DNA of 56,220 nucleotides, from positions 74,731 to 130,950 of the forward strand of contig NZ_AOJK01000009.1 in the NCBI RefSeq assembly GCF_000336875.1, given 5' to 3'. The notes under the pieces were generated by a model, which saw only the letters and a program-made list of their open reading frames with translations, was not told the origin of the DNA and did no database searches. Below, in pieces: positions 24,505 to 32,710 of this stretch. This DNA comes from Halorubrum californiense DSM 19288. GTDB lineage: Archaea > Halobacteriota > Halobacteria > Halobacteriales > Haloferacaceae. The position numbers and the translations under genes are program-made. How positions within the stretch are numbered: the first letter of the stretch is position 1; every line of letters begins with the position of its first letter.

Positions 24505-25746
24505 ATGAGTGGTCCCGATCCGTCCGATCTGCGCGGCGCCGCCGCGGACCGCGTCCGCGCCGCGCTCCGCGACGCCGCCCCCCTTCCCGGCGGGCGCGGC
24601 TTCGCCGGTCTGTTGGCCGATCCGCCGAGTCCAGACTCGCCGAGTCCGGACCCACGAAACCGTGACGGGTCGGACCGCGACGAGCCGGTCCTCGTCCGCG
24701 ACGCCCTCGGCCGGCAGCCGCTGTTCGTCGAGCGCGAGGCGCTCGACCCCGAGACCGACCGGCGGCCGACGGACCCCGACGCGTGGGCCTTCGACCGCGG
24801 CGCACTCGCCGATCCGGCGTCGGTCCCGGCCGGAAGCGTCGTGTCGGCGGCCGGAACCGAGCGCGTCTGGCGGCTCCCTGATCTCGGCCCGACCGCGGAC
24901 CGGGAGGCCGCGCTGTCGACGGTCGACGGCGCGGTGAGCGGAGCGCTCGCCGACCTCTCCGCAGAGGCTGAAGCGGACGACCTCGCGGTCGCCTTCTCCG
25001 GCGGCGTCGACTCCGGGCTCGTCGCGGCCGCCGTCCCGGAGGCCCCCTGTTACGTCGCCGGCTTCGAGGGGAGCCACGACGTCGCCGCCGCGCGCAACGC
25101 CGCGAACGCGATGGAGCGCGACCTGCGGGTCGTCGAAATCACGCACGACGACCTCAGACGCGCCGTCCGCGCGGTCGCGGCCGCGACCGGTCGCCGGAAT
25201 CCGATGGACGTCGCCATCGCGGTGCCGCTGTTCCTGACGGCCGAGGCGGCCGCCGCGGACGGGTTCGACCGGCTCGCGGTCGGGCAGGGCGCCGACGAGC
25301 TGTTCGGCGGCTACAGCAAGGTCGTCGACCCGGCGGAGGACCCCCGCGTCGAGGCCGACACCGTCCGCGGGGCACGCACCGAGACCGTCCGCACGCTGCC
25401 GGACCAACTGGAGCGGGACGTCCTCGCGCTCCGGACCACCGGCGTCGAACCGGTGACGCCGCTGCTCGACGACCGGGTCGTCGCCGCCGCGCTGGCGCTC
25501 CCCGACGACCTCCTCGTCGCCGGCGACGAGCGGAAGGTCGCGCTCCGTCGGGTCGCGACCGAGCGCGTGCCAGAATCGGTCCACGCCGCGGACAAGAAGG
25601 CGGTCCAGTACGGCACGTACGTCTCGCGCGAACTCGATCGGCTCGCCCGGCAGGCGGGCTACAAGCGGCGCATGGACGACCACGTCGGACAGTACGTCGA
25701 GGCGCTGTGCGCCGAGGAAAAACCGGCCGGTGAGGGCCGGATCTGA
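24505..25746 (+). CDS. Asparagine-synthase-like ATP pyrophosphatase without the glutaminase cysteine
   Basis: A 413-residue protein with an AsnB-type synthetase domain. The PP-loop is LAVAFSGGVDSGLVAAAVPE (about residue 170); RLAVGQGADELFGGYSKVVD and DERKVALRRVATERVPESVH match the AsnB C-terminal domain. The N-terminal 150 residues look like a shrunken class II amidotransferase domain (VLVRDALGRQPLFVEREAL) but do not begin Met-Cys-Gly, so there is no Cys2 nucleophile. It should therefore adenylate a carboxylate and use ammonia or another amine. ATG 24505 or the in-frame GTG 24496 (overlapping the PHP stop) may be the start. True asparagine synthesis is not assured. Confidence 0.75.
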   Translation: MSGPDPSDLRGAAADRVRAALRDAAPLPGGRGFAGLLADPPSPDSPSPDPRNRDGSDRDEPVLVRDALGRQPLFVEREALDPETDRRPTDPDAWAFDRGALADPASVPAGSVVSAAGTERVWRLPDLGPTADREAALSTVDGAVSGALADLSAEAEADDLAVAFSGGVDSGLVAAAVPEAPCYVAGFEGSHDVAAARNAANAMERDLRVVEITHDDLRRAVRAVAAATGRRNPMDVAIAVPLFLTAEAAAADGFDRLAVGQGADELFGGYSKVVDPAEDPRVEADTVRGARTETVRTLPDQLERDVLALRTTGVEPVTPLLDDRVVAAALALPDDLLVAGDERKVALRRVATERVPESVHAADKKAVQYGTYVSRELDRLARQAGYKRRMDDHVGQYVEALCAEEKPAGEGRI

Positions 25747-26008
25747 CCAAGTCGCCGCGTGGAGTACCAGTCCTGCGGCCGACGCCCGATCGGTCGGGCG
25801 TCTGTTCAGAGATCGGCGGGACAGGTATAAAATACGGACAGTAGCGACAAATATGACACCCTCACGGGCGAGATAGAAAACGATCGTCCGCAGATTGGGT
25901 TGATTATTGTCGGATCGCCGCGTCGAGAACACGCTTTGCCGGGGAAAGTTCACGTACTTCCGGCGGAAAAGCGCCGATTTCGGGCCTGCGGAGCCGTCCG
26001 CGCGCGCG
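25747..26008. other. Convergent gap with an unexplained TATA-like box
   Basis: 262 bp between converging genes. A good TATA-like sequence (ggtataaaatac, 25824-25835) is followed by AT-richer DNA than the neighbours, with no ORF above 7 codons right downstream. It may drive a small RNA, or simply be an AT-rich terminator region. I see no tRNA-like fold. Confidence 0.35.
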
Positions 26009-26689
26009 TCAGCGGACCAGATACGGGTCGCTACCGGCGACGAACCGTCCGAGGTCGCTCTCGCGTCGGAAGTCGGTCGAGCGCAGCTCCCCGAGCGAGT
26101 CGACGAGCCGGTCGGCGTCGCCGTCGGTCCAGTCGGCCGGGTCCTTGATCGGGACGACGAGCCAACCCGCGCCGAGCAGCTCCTCGCCGTGGAGCCCGTC
26201 CATGTCGACCTCGGTCTTCCAAGCCCGTGCGGTGTAGTTCTCCAGGACGTGTTCGGTCGCCCGCGCCCCCACCGGGAGCAGCACGTGGGCCGCGATGGCG
26301 CGGAGCTCGGCGTCGAAGAACCGCTCCATGTCGTCGTAGGCGGCGTCGTCCGGCGACCCCTCGCTCTCGCACATGTGGAGGTACGAGAGGAACGTCCGGT
26401 CGGTCCGGACTGGATCGACCGCCGTCGGGTCGCCGTCGCTCGCGACGCCGTCGGGGGCGACGCCGTCGGCGAGCCCCGCGATCAGTCCGGCCTCCGAGAG
26501 CGCCGACAGGAACGCGGGCGACCACGCCTCTCCGGTAAAGGGAACGCCCGCCGCGGTCCCGCCGTGGACGCCGGGGTAATCGCCGACGACGTGGAAGTCG
26601 GCGTTGGCGTCGCCGTAGCCGGGGACGAACGACGGGCAGTCGGGACGCATCCCGAAGGGGTTCCGGATCCGGTCCGTGACGTTCTTCAC
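26009..26689 (-). CDS. Uracil-DNA glycosylase superfamily protein
   Basis: A 226-residue protein. The N-terminal part has CPSFVPGYGDANADFHVVGD and then YPGVHGGTAAGVPFTGEAW, which parallels UDG motif A and the G-x-PF-x-G loop. LLPVGARATEHVLENYTARA parallels the motif around the second beta strand. The [4Fe-4S] cysteines of family 4 enzymes are not evident; only a few Cys are present. It may remove uracil or a related lesion, or may be a UDG-fold protein of other role. ATG 26689; upstream is an intergenic region of 359 bp. Confidence 0.68.
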   Translation of the reverse strand: MKNVTDRIRNPFGMRPDCPSFVPGYGDANADFHVVGDYPGVHGGTAAGVPFTGEAWSPAFLSALSEAGLIAGLADGVAPDGVASDGDPTAVDPVRTDRTFLSYLHMCESEGSPDDAAYDDMERFFDAELRAIAAHVLLPVGARATEHVLENYTARAWKTEVDMDGLHGEELLGAGWLVVPIKDPADWTDGDADRLVDSLGELRSTDFRRESDLGRFVAGSDPYLVR

Positions 26690-27048
26690 GCGACACGGTA
26701 GGTGCGCATTCGGTTAAATCCCGTTCGGTCCGGGACGACCCGGTCCGCATCCGGTTCGACGTGTCGCGCCGGGCCCGCCGGACAGGTCGCTCCGCACCCG
26801 CCAGACGGGTCCCACCGCGCCGCCCCAGAGACACTGATGCGAGGCGCACGAGTCCCCATAGATTCTCGTAAGTTATGGGAATAAACGCCGTCCGACCGGC
26901 TTGGGATACGCGTCGATCGGCCCGGAGCGGCGGTAGTTTCAGTATCGTTAATTAATGACCGGAAACCGCAAGACAGCGGCGGATCGAGCGGGGCGCCGGG
27001 CACGGAAGATATTTATATTCCCCTCCGTTGGGGTGTGACAGAAGTTCA
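26690..27048. promoter_or_regulatory. Divergent intergenic region with promoter and a small inverted repeat
   Basis: 359 bp without a visible gene. It contains an inverted repeat cccata (26855-26860) / tatggg (26874-26879), an AT-rich patch (gttaattaatg, about 26946-26956) and a TATA box (atttatat, 27011-27018) about 31 bp upstream of the small ORF start at 27049. No tRNA or rRNA feature is seen. Confidence 0.5.
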
Positions 27049-27216
27049 ATGTTCGACCGCATCCGTACCGCGGCCCTCTTCGGGCTGCACCAAGCGACCG
27101 TCGCCGTCGGTATCTCGCTGTTCCCGATGGCCGTCTTCGCGCGTCAGCGCCTCGGTATCAACGTCCCCGTCGGCCGGCTCGTCGAGACCACCACCGAGGC
27201 CGTCGACGAGGAGTGA
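27049..27216 (+). CDS. Small haloarchaeal membrane-associated protein (55 aa)
   Basis: A 55-residue protein with an N-terminal basic start (MFDRIRTAALFGL), one hydrophobic span (ATVAVGISLFPMAVFA), then RQRLGINVPVGRLVETTTEA and an acidic tail. The TATA box at 27011-27018 fits a leaderless or nearly leaderless mRNA from the ATG at 27049. Size, composition and promoter support a real gene. Function unknown; it probably sits in the membrane with its C-terminus in the cytoplasm. Confidence 0.65.
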   Translation: MFDRIRTAALFGLHQATVAVGISLFPMAVFARQRLGINVPVGRLVETTTEAVDEE

Positions 27217-27443
27217 TCGCGCGCCAGCAGTAGCTCGTTCTCCGTGGCCGACCCGACGCCGAGCGGCCGCGAGACCGTTCTCCGAAATCCGCGATCCCGC
27301 ACCGCTCTCCTCGCACCTGTCGTGCCCCCGCAGCGCTCGCTTCGAGGCCCACCGTGATCCGGCGTCCCCCGCCTCAGTCGGCCGGTCGCGGTTCGGCGAC
27401 GGATAGGCCCGTCGGAACCGGTCGGCGGCCCCCGAAGGGTTGC

Positions 27444-27449
27444 CTTTAT
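27444..27449 (+). promoter_or_regulatory. TATA box of psmB
   Basis: CTTTAT lies about 29 bp upstream of the PsmB ATG (27476), preceded by G-rich sequence. The spacing predicts a leaderless transcript. The rest of the 27217-27475 gap shows no other feature. Confidence 0.5.
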
Positions 27450-27475
27450 CAGCGCGCCGAGCCAACGAACGCTTA

Positions 27476-28207
27476 ATGCGAACACCGACTGGCGACCTCT
27501 CCGACGGGCCGGCCGCCGACCTGGGCCGCGACCAGCCTGTCTTCGGACCGGAACTCGGCGAGTTCGAACACAGCGAGCGCCGCGCCGCGAAGGCGGAGGG
27601 CGACGGCGAGATGAAGACCGGAACCACCACCGTCGGTATCAAGGCCGACGACGGCGTCGTGATGGCGACCGACATGCGCGCCTCCCTCGGCGGCATGGTC
27701 TCCTCGAAGGACGTCCAGAAGGTCGAGGAGATCCACCCCCGGGGCGCCCTGACCATCGCGGGCTCCGTCTCGGCGGCACAGAACCTCATCTCGACGCTCC
27801 GCGCCGAGACGAGCCTCTACGAGGCCCGTCGCGGCAAGGACATGTCGATGGAGGCGCTGTCGACCCTGACGGGGAACCTCCTCCGCTCCGGGGCGTTCTA
27901 CATCGTCCAGCCGATCCTGGGCGGCGTCGACGACGAGGGCGCGCACATCTACTCCATCGACGCCCTCGGCGGCACGACCGAGGAGGAGTACACCGTCACC
28001 GGCTCCGGGTCGCAGTACGCGCTCGGTGTCTTAGAACAGGAGTACGACGACGACGTCACCATCGACGAGGCGAAGAACATCGCCGCGAAGGCGATCCAGT
28101 CCGCGGTCGAGCGCGACCTCGCCTCCGGCAACGGAATCAACGTCGCGGTCGTCACCGACGACGGCGTCGACATCACCCGGTACAAGGACTTCGACGACCT
28201 GCTGTAG
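27476..28207 (+). CDS. psmB: Proteasome subunit beta
   Basis: A 243-residue proteasome beta subunit with a 49-residue propeptide. The processing site is in MKTGTTTVGI, between Gly49 and Thr50, so Thr50 becomes the N-terminal nucleophile. Other active-site residues lie in KADDGVVMATDMRAS (Asp) and SSKDVQKVEEI (Lys). The GSGSQYALGVLEQEY segment is the conserved Ser/Asp/Ser area. It forms the catalytic inner rings of the 20S core with alpha subunits encoded elsewhere. Confidence 0.95.
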   Translation: MRTPTGDLSDGPAADLGRDQPVFGPELGEFEHSERRAAKAEGDGEMKTGTTTVGIKADDGVVMATDMRASLGGMVSSKDVQKVEEIHPRGALTIAGSVSAAQNLISTLRAETSLYEARRGKDMSMEALSTLTGNLLRSGAFYIVQPILGGVDDEGAHIYSIDALGGTTEEEYTVTGSGSQYALGVLEQEYDDDVTIDEAKNIAAKAIQSAVERDLASGNGINVAVVTDDGVDITRYKDFDDLL

Positions 28208-28309
28208 ACGCGTTCCGACGCTCCCCCCGCGACGGCGTTTTCTCGCGACGACTCGACTTCATACCGGCTGGTTCGTCCCTCCACCGACCGGTTCGTCCGC
28301 CGATCTATC

Positions 28310-29050
28310 TCACCGACGCAGCCCCGGCGGCGCCTGAATCCCGTCGCCCCAGTAGAACCGCGGGCCGAGGAGGAGGTAGCCGGAAGAGAGGAACAGCAGC
28401 GCGAACGCGAACCCCTCGCCGATCCACGCGGGGAGCGCGCTCGTCGCCATGTGGCCGGCGGGTGTGAGGATCACCGCCGCCTGTACGACGCCCATCACGA
28501 GCGCGTCCTGCGCGTGGAGGTCGGGGTACGTGACGGTCGACCCCATGAGCAGCGCGAACGCCGTCGTCGCCGCGACGAGGAGGAGCGGGGCGGTGTAGCC
28601 GGCGATGACGGCGGCCGCGAGCACCGTCGCCGCCAGCGTGGTCGGGACGCCGACCGTCTCGCGGGCGCCGTCCTCGTCGACCGTGTAGAGGCCGAGCCGG
28701 GCGACCGCGGCGGCGACGAACAGCGCGCCCGCGCCGACGCCGGCGCCGACGAGGACGGGATCCGTCGCGAACGAGCGGCCGTCGCGGACGACCGCCGCCA
28801 CGAGCGCGGCGGGCGCGACGCCGAAGGACGCGACATCGGCCAGCGAGTCGAGGTACGGCCCGGCTGGCGTCGACCCGCGGTGGCGGGCGACGACGCCGTC
28901 GAGCCCGTCCGCGACCGCGGCGAGGAGGACGAGTCGGGCCGCGAGCGCGACGTCGACCGTCGCGGCGACGACGGCGAGGAAGCCGACGGCGGCGTTGGCC
29001 ACGGTCACCGCGTCCGCGAGCCCGAGCCGCCGAGCGAACCGCAGAGGCAT
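28310..29050 (-). CDS. pssA: CDP-alcohol phosphatidyltransferase, probable archaetidylserine synthase
   Basis: A 246-residue integral membrane enzyme with about 7-8 hydrophobic spans. The catalytic motif is DGLDGVVARHRGSTPAGPYL followed by DSLAD, with the spacing usual for archaeal members (D-G-x2-A-R-x7-G-x3-D-x3-D). The sequence right after, VASFGVAPAALVA, is typical of serine-transferring enzymes (PssA type). In Haloferax such an enzyme, together with a decarboxylase, supplies the lipid used when archaeosortase ArtA substrates are anchored. The start ATG 29050 excludes a long upstream frame with no similarity. Confidence 0.8.
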   Translation of the reverse strand: MPLRFARRLGLADAVTVANAAVGFLAVVAATVDVALAARLVLLAAVADGLDGVVARHRGSTPAGPYLDSLADVASFGVAPAALVAAVVRDGRSFATDPVLVGAGVGAGALFVAAAVARLGLYTVDEDGARETVGVPTTLAATVLAAAVIAGYTAPLLLVAATTAFALLMGSTVTYPDLHAQDALVMGVVQAAVILTPAGHMATSALPAWIGEGFAFALLFLSSGYLLLGPRFYWGDGIQAPPGLRR

Positions 29051-29142
29051 ACCGTATCGGTCGACGAGCCGGGTTTTAGGGCTTGTTATCTCGTCGACCG
29101 CGGGCGAACCGCCGGCCTCGAAGTGCGGGTTCGCGCCGGGGG

Positions 29143-30201
29143 TCAGGGTACGTACCAGATGCCGCGCCCGAAGTCGAGCCACTCGCCGACGACGACGTGC
29201 GGCATCGCGATGACGCAGACGAAGATGGTGTAGAAGGCGACGGCCCCGGACAGGAGCGTGCCGCCGGCCAGCGGGTTCGGCGCGACGGTCCACAGGGCGG
29301 CCGCGACGCTCGCCGTGACCAGCGCGCCGACGACGAGGACCCCCCACGCGACGACGAGCGAGACGCCCTCGGTCCGGTCCGGCTGTTCCCGCTCGACGAC
29401 CATGCTCCGCGCCGACTGCCGGAGCGAGTACCACAGCGGGAAGTAGAGCCCGATTGCGACCACGACAGGCACCAGCGCGAAGTACGCGACGAGCAGCAAC
29501 GTCTCCGCGGCGTCGAGGAGCCACGACCGACTCACGCCGCCGGTCGAGCGCAGGCTGGTCGCGAGGCCGCCGCCGAGGTGCGCGAGCACCGCCAGTCCGA
29601 ACGCGCCGCCCAGCACGGTGGTGAACCCCTCGGGGTTCGAGGCGGCCGGCCCGGCCAACTGGCCGTCGAAGACGCCCAGCATGATGCCGGTGAAGCCGTA
29701 GAAGGTGTCCGTCCAGAAGACGGCGGGGACGACCATCACGGCCCCGCCGCGGACCAGCGCGGCCAGCGCGCGTTGCGGTCTGGTCGCGAGGTGGTCCGTC
29801 CCGACCAGCGCGTCCATTACGCGGAGGTCGCCGTGCCCCCCCTTCGCGACCGCCGTGCCGAAGGAGAGCGCGAGCGCTGGCAGCGGGGCGACGACGAACA
29901 GCGCCACGAACGAGGCGACGAAGCCGAGGTACAGCGCCACGTAGCGCGCGCCGAACGGGAGCCCCCGCCTGCGGAGGTTCGAGAAGTGTTCGTATCCCCC
30001 GTGCGGGAGGTTCAGCGCGACCATCCCGACGAGGTACGCGATCATCTGGGTCCGGAGCGACAGGTCGGTGCCGGCCGCGGACAGCGCGCCGGACCCGACC
30101 GCGAGCAGGAGCAACGCCGCGCGCGACGCGCCGATTACCGTCCGTTCCGGTTCACCGAGGAGCTGCCGCACCGGACTCGCCGTCGACGTCGACATGGGCA
30201 T
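29143..30201 (-). CDS. blh: Brp/Blh-family beta-carotene 15,15'-dioxygenase
   Basis: A 352-residue membrane enzyme with about 8-9 hydrophobic spans that splits beta-carotene into two retinal molecules. Family motifs with likely iron-binding histidines are MVALNLPHGGYEHFSN, VAKGGHGDLRVMDAL, YFPLWYSLRQSARSM and VCVIAMPHVVVGEWLD. It supplies the chromophore for the archaerhodopsin encoded about 1.4 kb away on the other strand; linkage of brp/blh with opsin and bat is known from Halobacterium. A TATA-like 'gaatataaaag' (minus strand, about 30248-30258) lies upstream. A second in-frame ATG at 30195 is an alternative start. Confidence 0.9.
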   Translation of the reverse strand: MPMSTSTASPVRQLLGEPERTVIGASRAALLLLAVGSGALSAAGTDLSLRTQMIAYLVGMVALNLPHGGYEHFSNLRRRGLPFGARYVALYLGFVASFVALFVVAPLPALALSFGTAVAKGGHGDLRVMDALVGTDHLATRPQRALAALVRGGAVMVVPAVFWTDTFYGFTGIMLGVFDGQLAGPAASNPEGFTTVLGGAFGLAVLAHLGGGLATSLRSTGGVSRSWLLDAAETLLLVAYFALVPVVVAIGLYFPLWYSLRQSARSMVVEREQPDRTEGVSLVVAWGVLVVGALVTASVAAALWTVAPNPLAGGTLLSGAVAFYTIFVCVIAMPHVVVGEWLDFGRGIWYVP

Positions 30202-30325
30202 TAATAGGGGCGTTACGGGGTTAGGACCTCGTTGCCATAATTCGGGCTTTTATATTCTCGGCTCTGCGAGGGCGTTATTTCTATACATATTGTAGCTGAA
30301 ACAGCCGGTCGGTCAAGAGTACATG

Positions 30326-30943
30326 TTAATTGAGGGTGGAAATCAGTTCAGTCTGTGTAGTGAGTTCGACCCGAGAGCCGGTAAGCGAGCGTGCCGACAG
30401 CCGAGCTTCGAGTTCGATCACCTCATTCTCAGACTCAGTCGTCTCGAAAACCGTGTGTAGCAACCCGAGCCGTCCAGCGGTCGTTCCTGTCCGATACGCG
30501 TATCGGCGCTTCGAACGACTTGACCCCTCGGTTTCCCAAGGCGACCTCCACGTCGAACCGTAGACTGTCGCCGTCCCACGACTCAGTGATGTCCTCACGT
30601 CACCGGATGTCACGAGTTCGACGGTGACGTCTGCCCAAAGTCCGTCCCGTCGTATCGCCCAGACGACCGCTACTTCCGTCTTTTGAACATTCGATCGGTG
30701 GGGGGTTGAGATTCCGAGAATCGCGCCATCGTACTCGACCGTGGTAACAACATGTTCGAGGGAATCAATCTGCTCACCATCCTTGCGGACAACGGTACTG
30801 TCGCCGTCTCGTTCGAGGTCAAGCTTAGATGAGCCATACAGAGTCGTACCGACGATCGCACCACCGCCGCCGAGTGCGCCGAGTCCGCCGAGACCGATTA
30901 TCTCGCGCCGATTCATTTGTAATCGATTACCGACATCGTTCAT
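30326..30943 (-). CDS. Unknown secreted or membrane-anchored protein, low GC
   Basis: A 205-residue protein. The N-terminus has MNRREIIGLGGLGALGGGGA, a twin-arginine-like start with a glycine-rich hydrophobic stretch (IVGTTLYG), so it is probably exported or anchored. The remainder is beta-rich: VVTTVEYDGAILGISTPHRS, VAVVWAIRRDGLWADVTVEL and GSTWRSPWETEGSSRSKRRY. GC and acidic content are clearly lower than in neighbours, suggesting recent transfer into the opsin cluster. Start could be ATG 30943 or the internal ATG 30916 that begins MNRRE; the latter suits a signal peptide better. I do not recognise the family. Confidence 0.6.
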   Translation of the reverse strand: MNDVGNRLQMNRREIIGLGGLGALGGGGAIVGTTLYGSSKLDLERDGDSTVVRKDGEQIDSLEHVVTTVEYDGAILGISTPHRSNVQKTEVAVVWAIRRDGLWADVTVELVTSGDVRTSLSRGTATVYGSTWRSPWETEGSSRSKRRYAYRTGTTAGRLGLLHTVFETTESENEVIELEARLSARSLTGSRVELTTQTELISTLN

Positions 30944-31080
30944 AAGGCTCTTTTGACGAACAGAGTCTCGACAACTACCTCAGCTGTACTGACCACAACC
31001 GGTTCAGAACGGAGGGGTTCACCGACCCGAGTTTCCGTTTGGCGACGCGCTGAGAGGAGAGTGAGGAGTTCGGAGCCGAC

Positions 31081-31461
31081 TCAGTACGTGTGGATCACTT
31101 CGCCGCAGCGCGTACACTCGATCGTGTCCGAGCGGAACAGCCGCTCTTTCTTCTCGGTGGGGCCGTTACACTCGGGGCAGACGCCGAGGTTCCGGCCGTC
31201 CGCCACGCGCGCGGACAGGTCGAGGAACTGTCCCTCGAGCGTCTCGATCTGCTCGGACTGCTCCTCGACGACCGACCGGAGCTCCTCGATTGTCTCGTCG
31301 CGCTCCTCGACCGCCTCGGACAGGTCCTCGATGCGCCGTTCGTACTCGTCTATCGCCTCGACGTCGATGGTGACGTCGTCGGTCGCCGCCGCTTCGGCCT
31401 CTCTCTCCTCGGTGGTCTCGGTGGTCGATTCCGCCTCCGCTTCGGTGTCGTCGTCGGCCAT
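31081..31461 (-). CDS. Coiled-coil zinc-ribbon protein divergent from the opsin gene
   Basis: A 126-residue protein in three parts: an acidic disordered N-terminus (about 1-35), a coiled coil (about 37-85; EYERRIEDLSEAVEERDETI then EELRSVVEEQSEQIETLEGQ) and a C-terminal zinc ribbon. The ribbon is GVCPECNGPTEKKERL, then ECTRCGEVIHTY, with two CxxC pairs. The start ATG 31461 is taken over an upstream GTG (31470). It shares a 177-bp divergent promoter region with archaerhodopsin. A small zinc-finger regulator (Brz) is known near bop in Halobacterium, but this protein is twice as long and I cannot claim they are the same. Confidence 0.75.
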   Translation of the reverse strand: MADDDTEAEAESTTETTEEREAEAAATDDVTIDVEAIDEYERRIEDLSEAVEERDETIEELRSVVEEQSEQIETLEGQFLDLSARVADGRNLGVCPECNGPTEKKERLFRSDTIECTRCGEVIHTY

Positions 31462-31582
31462 GTGACACACCTAGAGCCAGAGACCCATTACTTTCGGGCC
31501 GACAACGTCTCCCCGAGACTCGGTTCGGCGACGACGATCGGCCTCGATCCGGCCCCGAGATCGACCGTCCGCGAACGCCGAT

Positions 31583-31597
31583 ACCTGACTGGGTTGG
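31583..31597 (+). promoter_or_regulatory. Bat-type upstream activator sequence of the opsin promoter
   Basis: ACCTGACTGGGTTGG resembles the Halobacterium bop UAS (ACC...TT-G type), though it is one base longer in the centre. It ends 15 bp upstream of the TATA box and, if transcription starts about 2 nt before the ATG as in bop, covers about -54 to -40, the same place as in Halobacterium. A bat-type activator gene is present in the same cluster. Confidence 0.65.
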
Positions 31598-31611
31598 CAT
31601 CGATCTGAATA

Positions 31612-31620
31612 GAATATATA
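31612..31620 (+). promoter_or_regulatory. TATA box of the archaerhodopsin gene
   Basis: GAATATATA centred about 23 bp upstream of the ATG (31639). The spacing implies a transcript with a leader of only a few nucleotides, as for the classical bop mRNA. Confidence 0.6.
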
Positions 31621-31638
31621 CTGTATCAAGAAGTGGGT

Positions 31639-32421
31639 ATGGACCCGATAGCGCTAACGGCAGGCGTCGGATACGACCTGCTCGGGGGCGACCGCCCCGA
31701 GACACTTTGGTTGGGTATCGGAACGTTACTAATGCTCATCGGGACCTTCTACTTCATCGTCAAAGGATGGGGGGTCACTGACAAGGAGGCCCGTGAGTAT
31801 TACGCAATCACGATCCTCGTGCCGGGGATCGCATCGGCAGCGTACCTGTCGATGTTCTTCGGTATCGGCGCATCGGACGTCGTAGTCGGAGAGGAGACGC
31901 TCCGCATCTACTACGCGCGGTACGCGGACTGGCTGTTCACCACGCCGCTGCTGCTGCTCGACCTCGCGCTGCTGGCGAAGGTCGACCGCGTGAGCATCGG
32001 GACGCTCATCGGCGTCGACGCGCTGATGATCGTCACCGGTCTCATCGGCGCGCTCTCGCAGCAGCCGGTCGCGCGGTACACGTGGTGGCTGTTCAGCACG
32101 ATCTGTATGATCGTCGTGCTGTACTTCCTCGCCACGAGCCTCCGCAGCGCGGCGAAAGAGCGCGGCCCCGAGGTCGCGAGCACCTTTAACACCCTCACGG
32201 CGTTGGTGTTGATCCTCTGGACGGCCTACCCGATCCTGTGGATCATCGGCACTGAGGGCGCCGGCGTCGTCGGCCTCGGCGTCGAGACCCTGCTGTTCAT
32301 GGTTCTCGACGTGACGGCCAAGGTCGGCTTCGGCTTCATCCTGCTCCGCAGCCGCGCCATCCTCGGCGACACCGAGGCTCCGGAGCCCTCCGCGGGCGCC
32401 GAGGCCTCCGCCGCCGACTGA
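31639..32421 (+). CDS. bop: Archaerhodopsin (light-driven proton pump, bacteriorhodopsin family)
   Basis: A 260-residue seven-helix retinal protein, very like Halorubrum archaerhodopsins. It opens [17 protein letters not shown] and ends [15 protein letters not shown]. All pump residues are present, with an offset of 12 from bacteriorhodopsin: Arg94, Asp97 (acceptor, =85), Asp108 (donor, =96), Glu206 and Glu216 (release, =194/204), Asp224 (=212) and Lys228 (Schiff base, =216). It is therefore an outward proton pump, not a halorhodopsin or sensory rhodopsin. ATG 31639 gives the known N-terminus; an in-frame GTG two codons upstream is less likely. Expression is probably controlled by Bat through the UAS at 31583-31597. 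Confidence 0.97.
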   Translation: MDPIALTAGVGYDLLGGDRPETLWLGIGTLLMLIGTFYFIVKGWGVTDKEAREYYAITILVPGIASAAYLSMFFGIGASDVVVGEETLRIYYARYADWLFTTPLLLLDLALLAKVDRVSIGTLIGVDALMIVTGLIGALSQQPVARYTWWLFSTICMIVVLYFLATSLRSAAKERGPEVASTFNTLTALVLILWTAYPILWIIGTEGAGVVGLGVETLLFMVLDVTAKVGFGFILLRSRAILGDTEAPEPSAGAEASAAD

Positions 32422-32485
32422 TCGGCGGATCCGCTCGACGCAATCGAACAGCACGGTTCAACCGTCTCCACCCTTCATTTTCACC

Positions 32486-32710
32486 ATGACCGACACAACC
32501 ACCGAACAGCCGCCAGCGTTGAACACGCGGTCCGTCGTCGGGCTGGGAGCGTGCGCCGCGGTCGCGCTCGTCGGAATATTCCTGATCCCGACGCTACAGG
32601 GGCCGAGCGGCGGACTCAACGTGCGGTTCTGGACGATGGCGGCGCTGGAGCTGCTCGCCATGGGCGGCGTCGTCTACTTCGTCCTCAACCTCCACGAGGA
32701 GCCGAGCTAG
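32486..32710 (+). CDS. Small two-helix membrane protein downstream of archaerhodopsin
   Basis: A 74-residue protein starting 65 bp after the opsin stop, on the same strand. After a polar start (TDTTTEQPPALNTRS) come two hydrophobic spans: VVGLGACAAVALVGIFLIP and FWTMAALELLAMGGVVYFVL, joined by a short polar loop (TLQGPSGGLNVR). The tail is LNLHEEPS. It could be co-transcribed with the opsin and act as a small membrane partner, but no function is known. Its last 4 bases overlap the convergent AAA ATPase gene. Confidence 0.7.
   Translation: MTDTTTEQPPALNTRSVVGLGACAAVALVGIFLIPTLQGPSGGLNVRFWTMAALELLAMGGVVYFVLNLHEEPS

Noticed and set aside
26690-27048. A tRNA or other structured RNA gene in this gap
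   Set aside because: I could not find acceptor/T-loop features; only a 6-bp inverted repeat and a promoter are visible.
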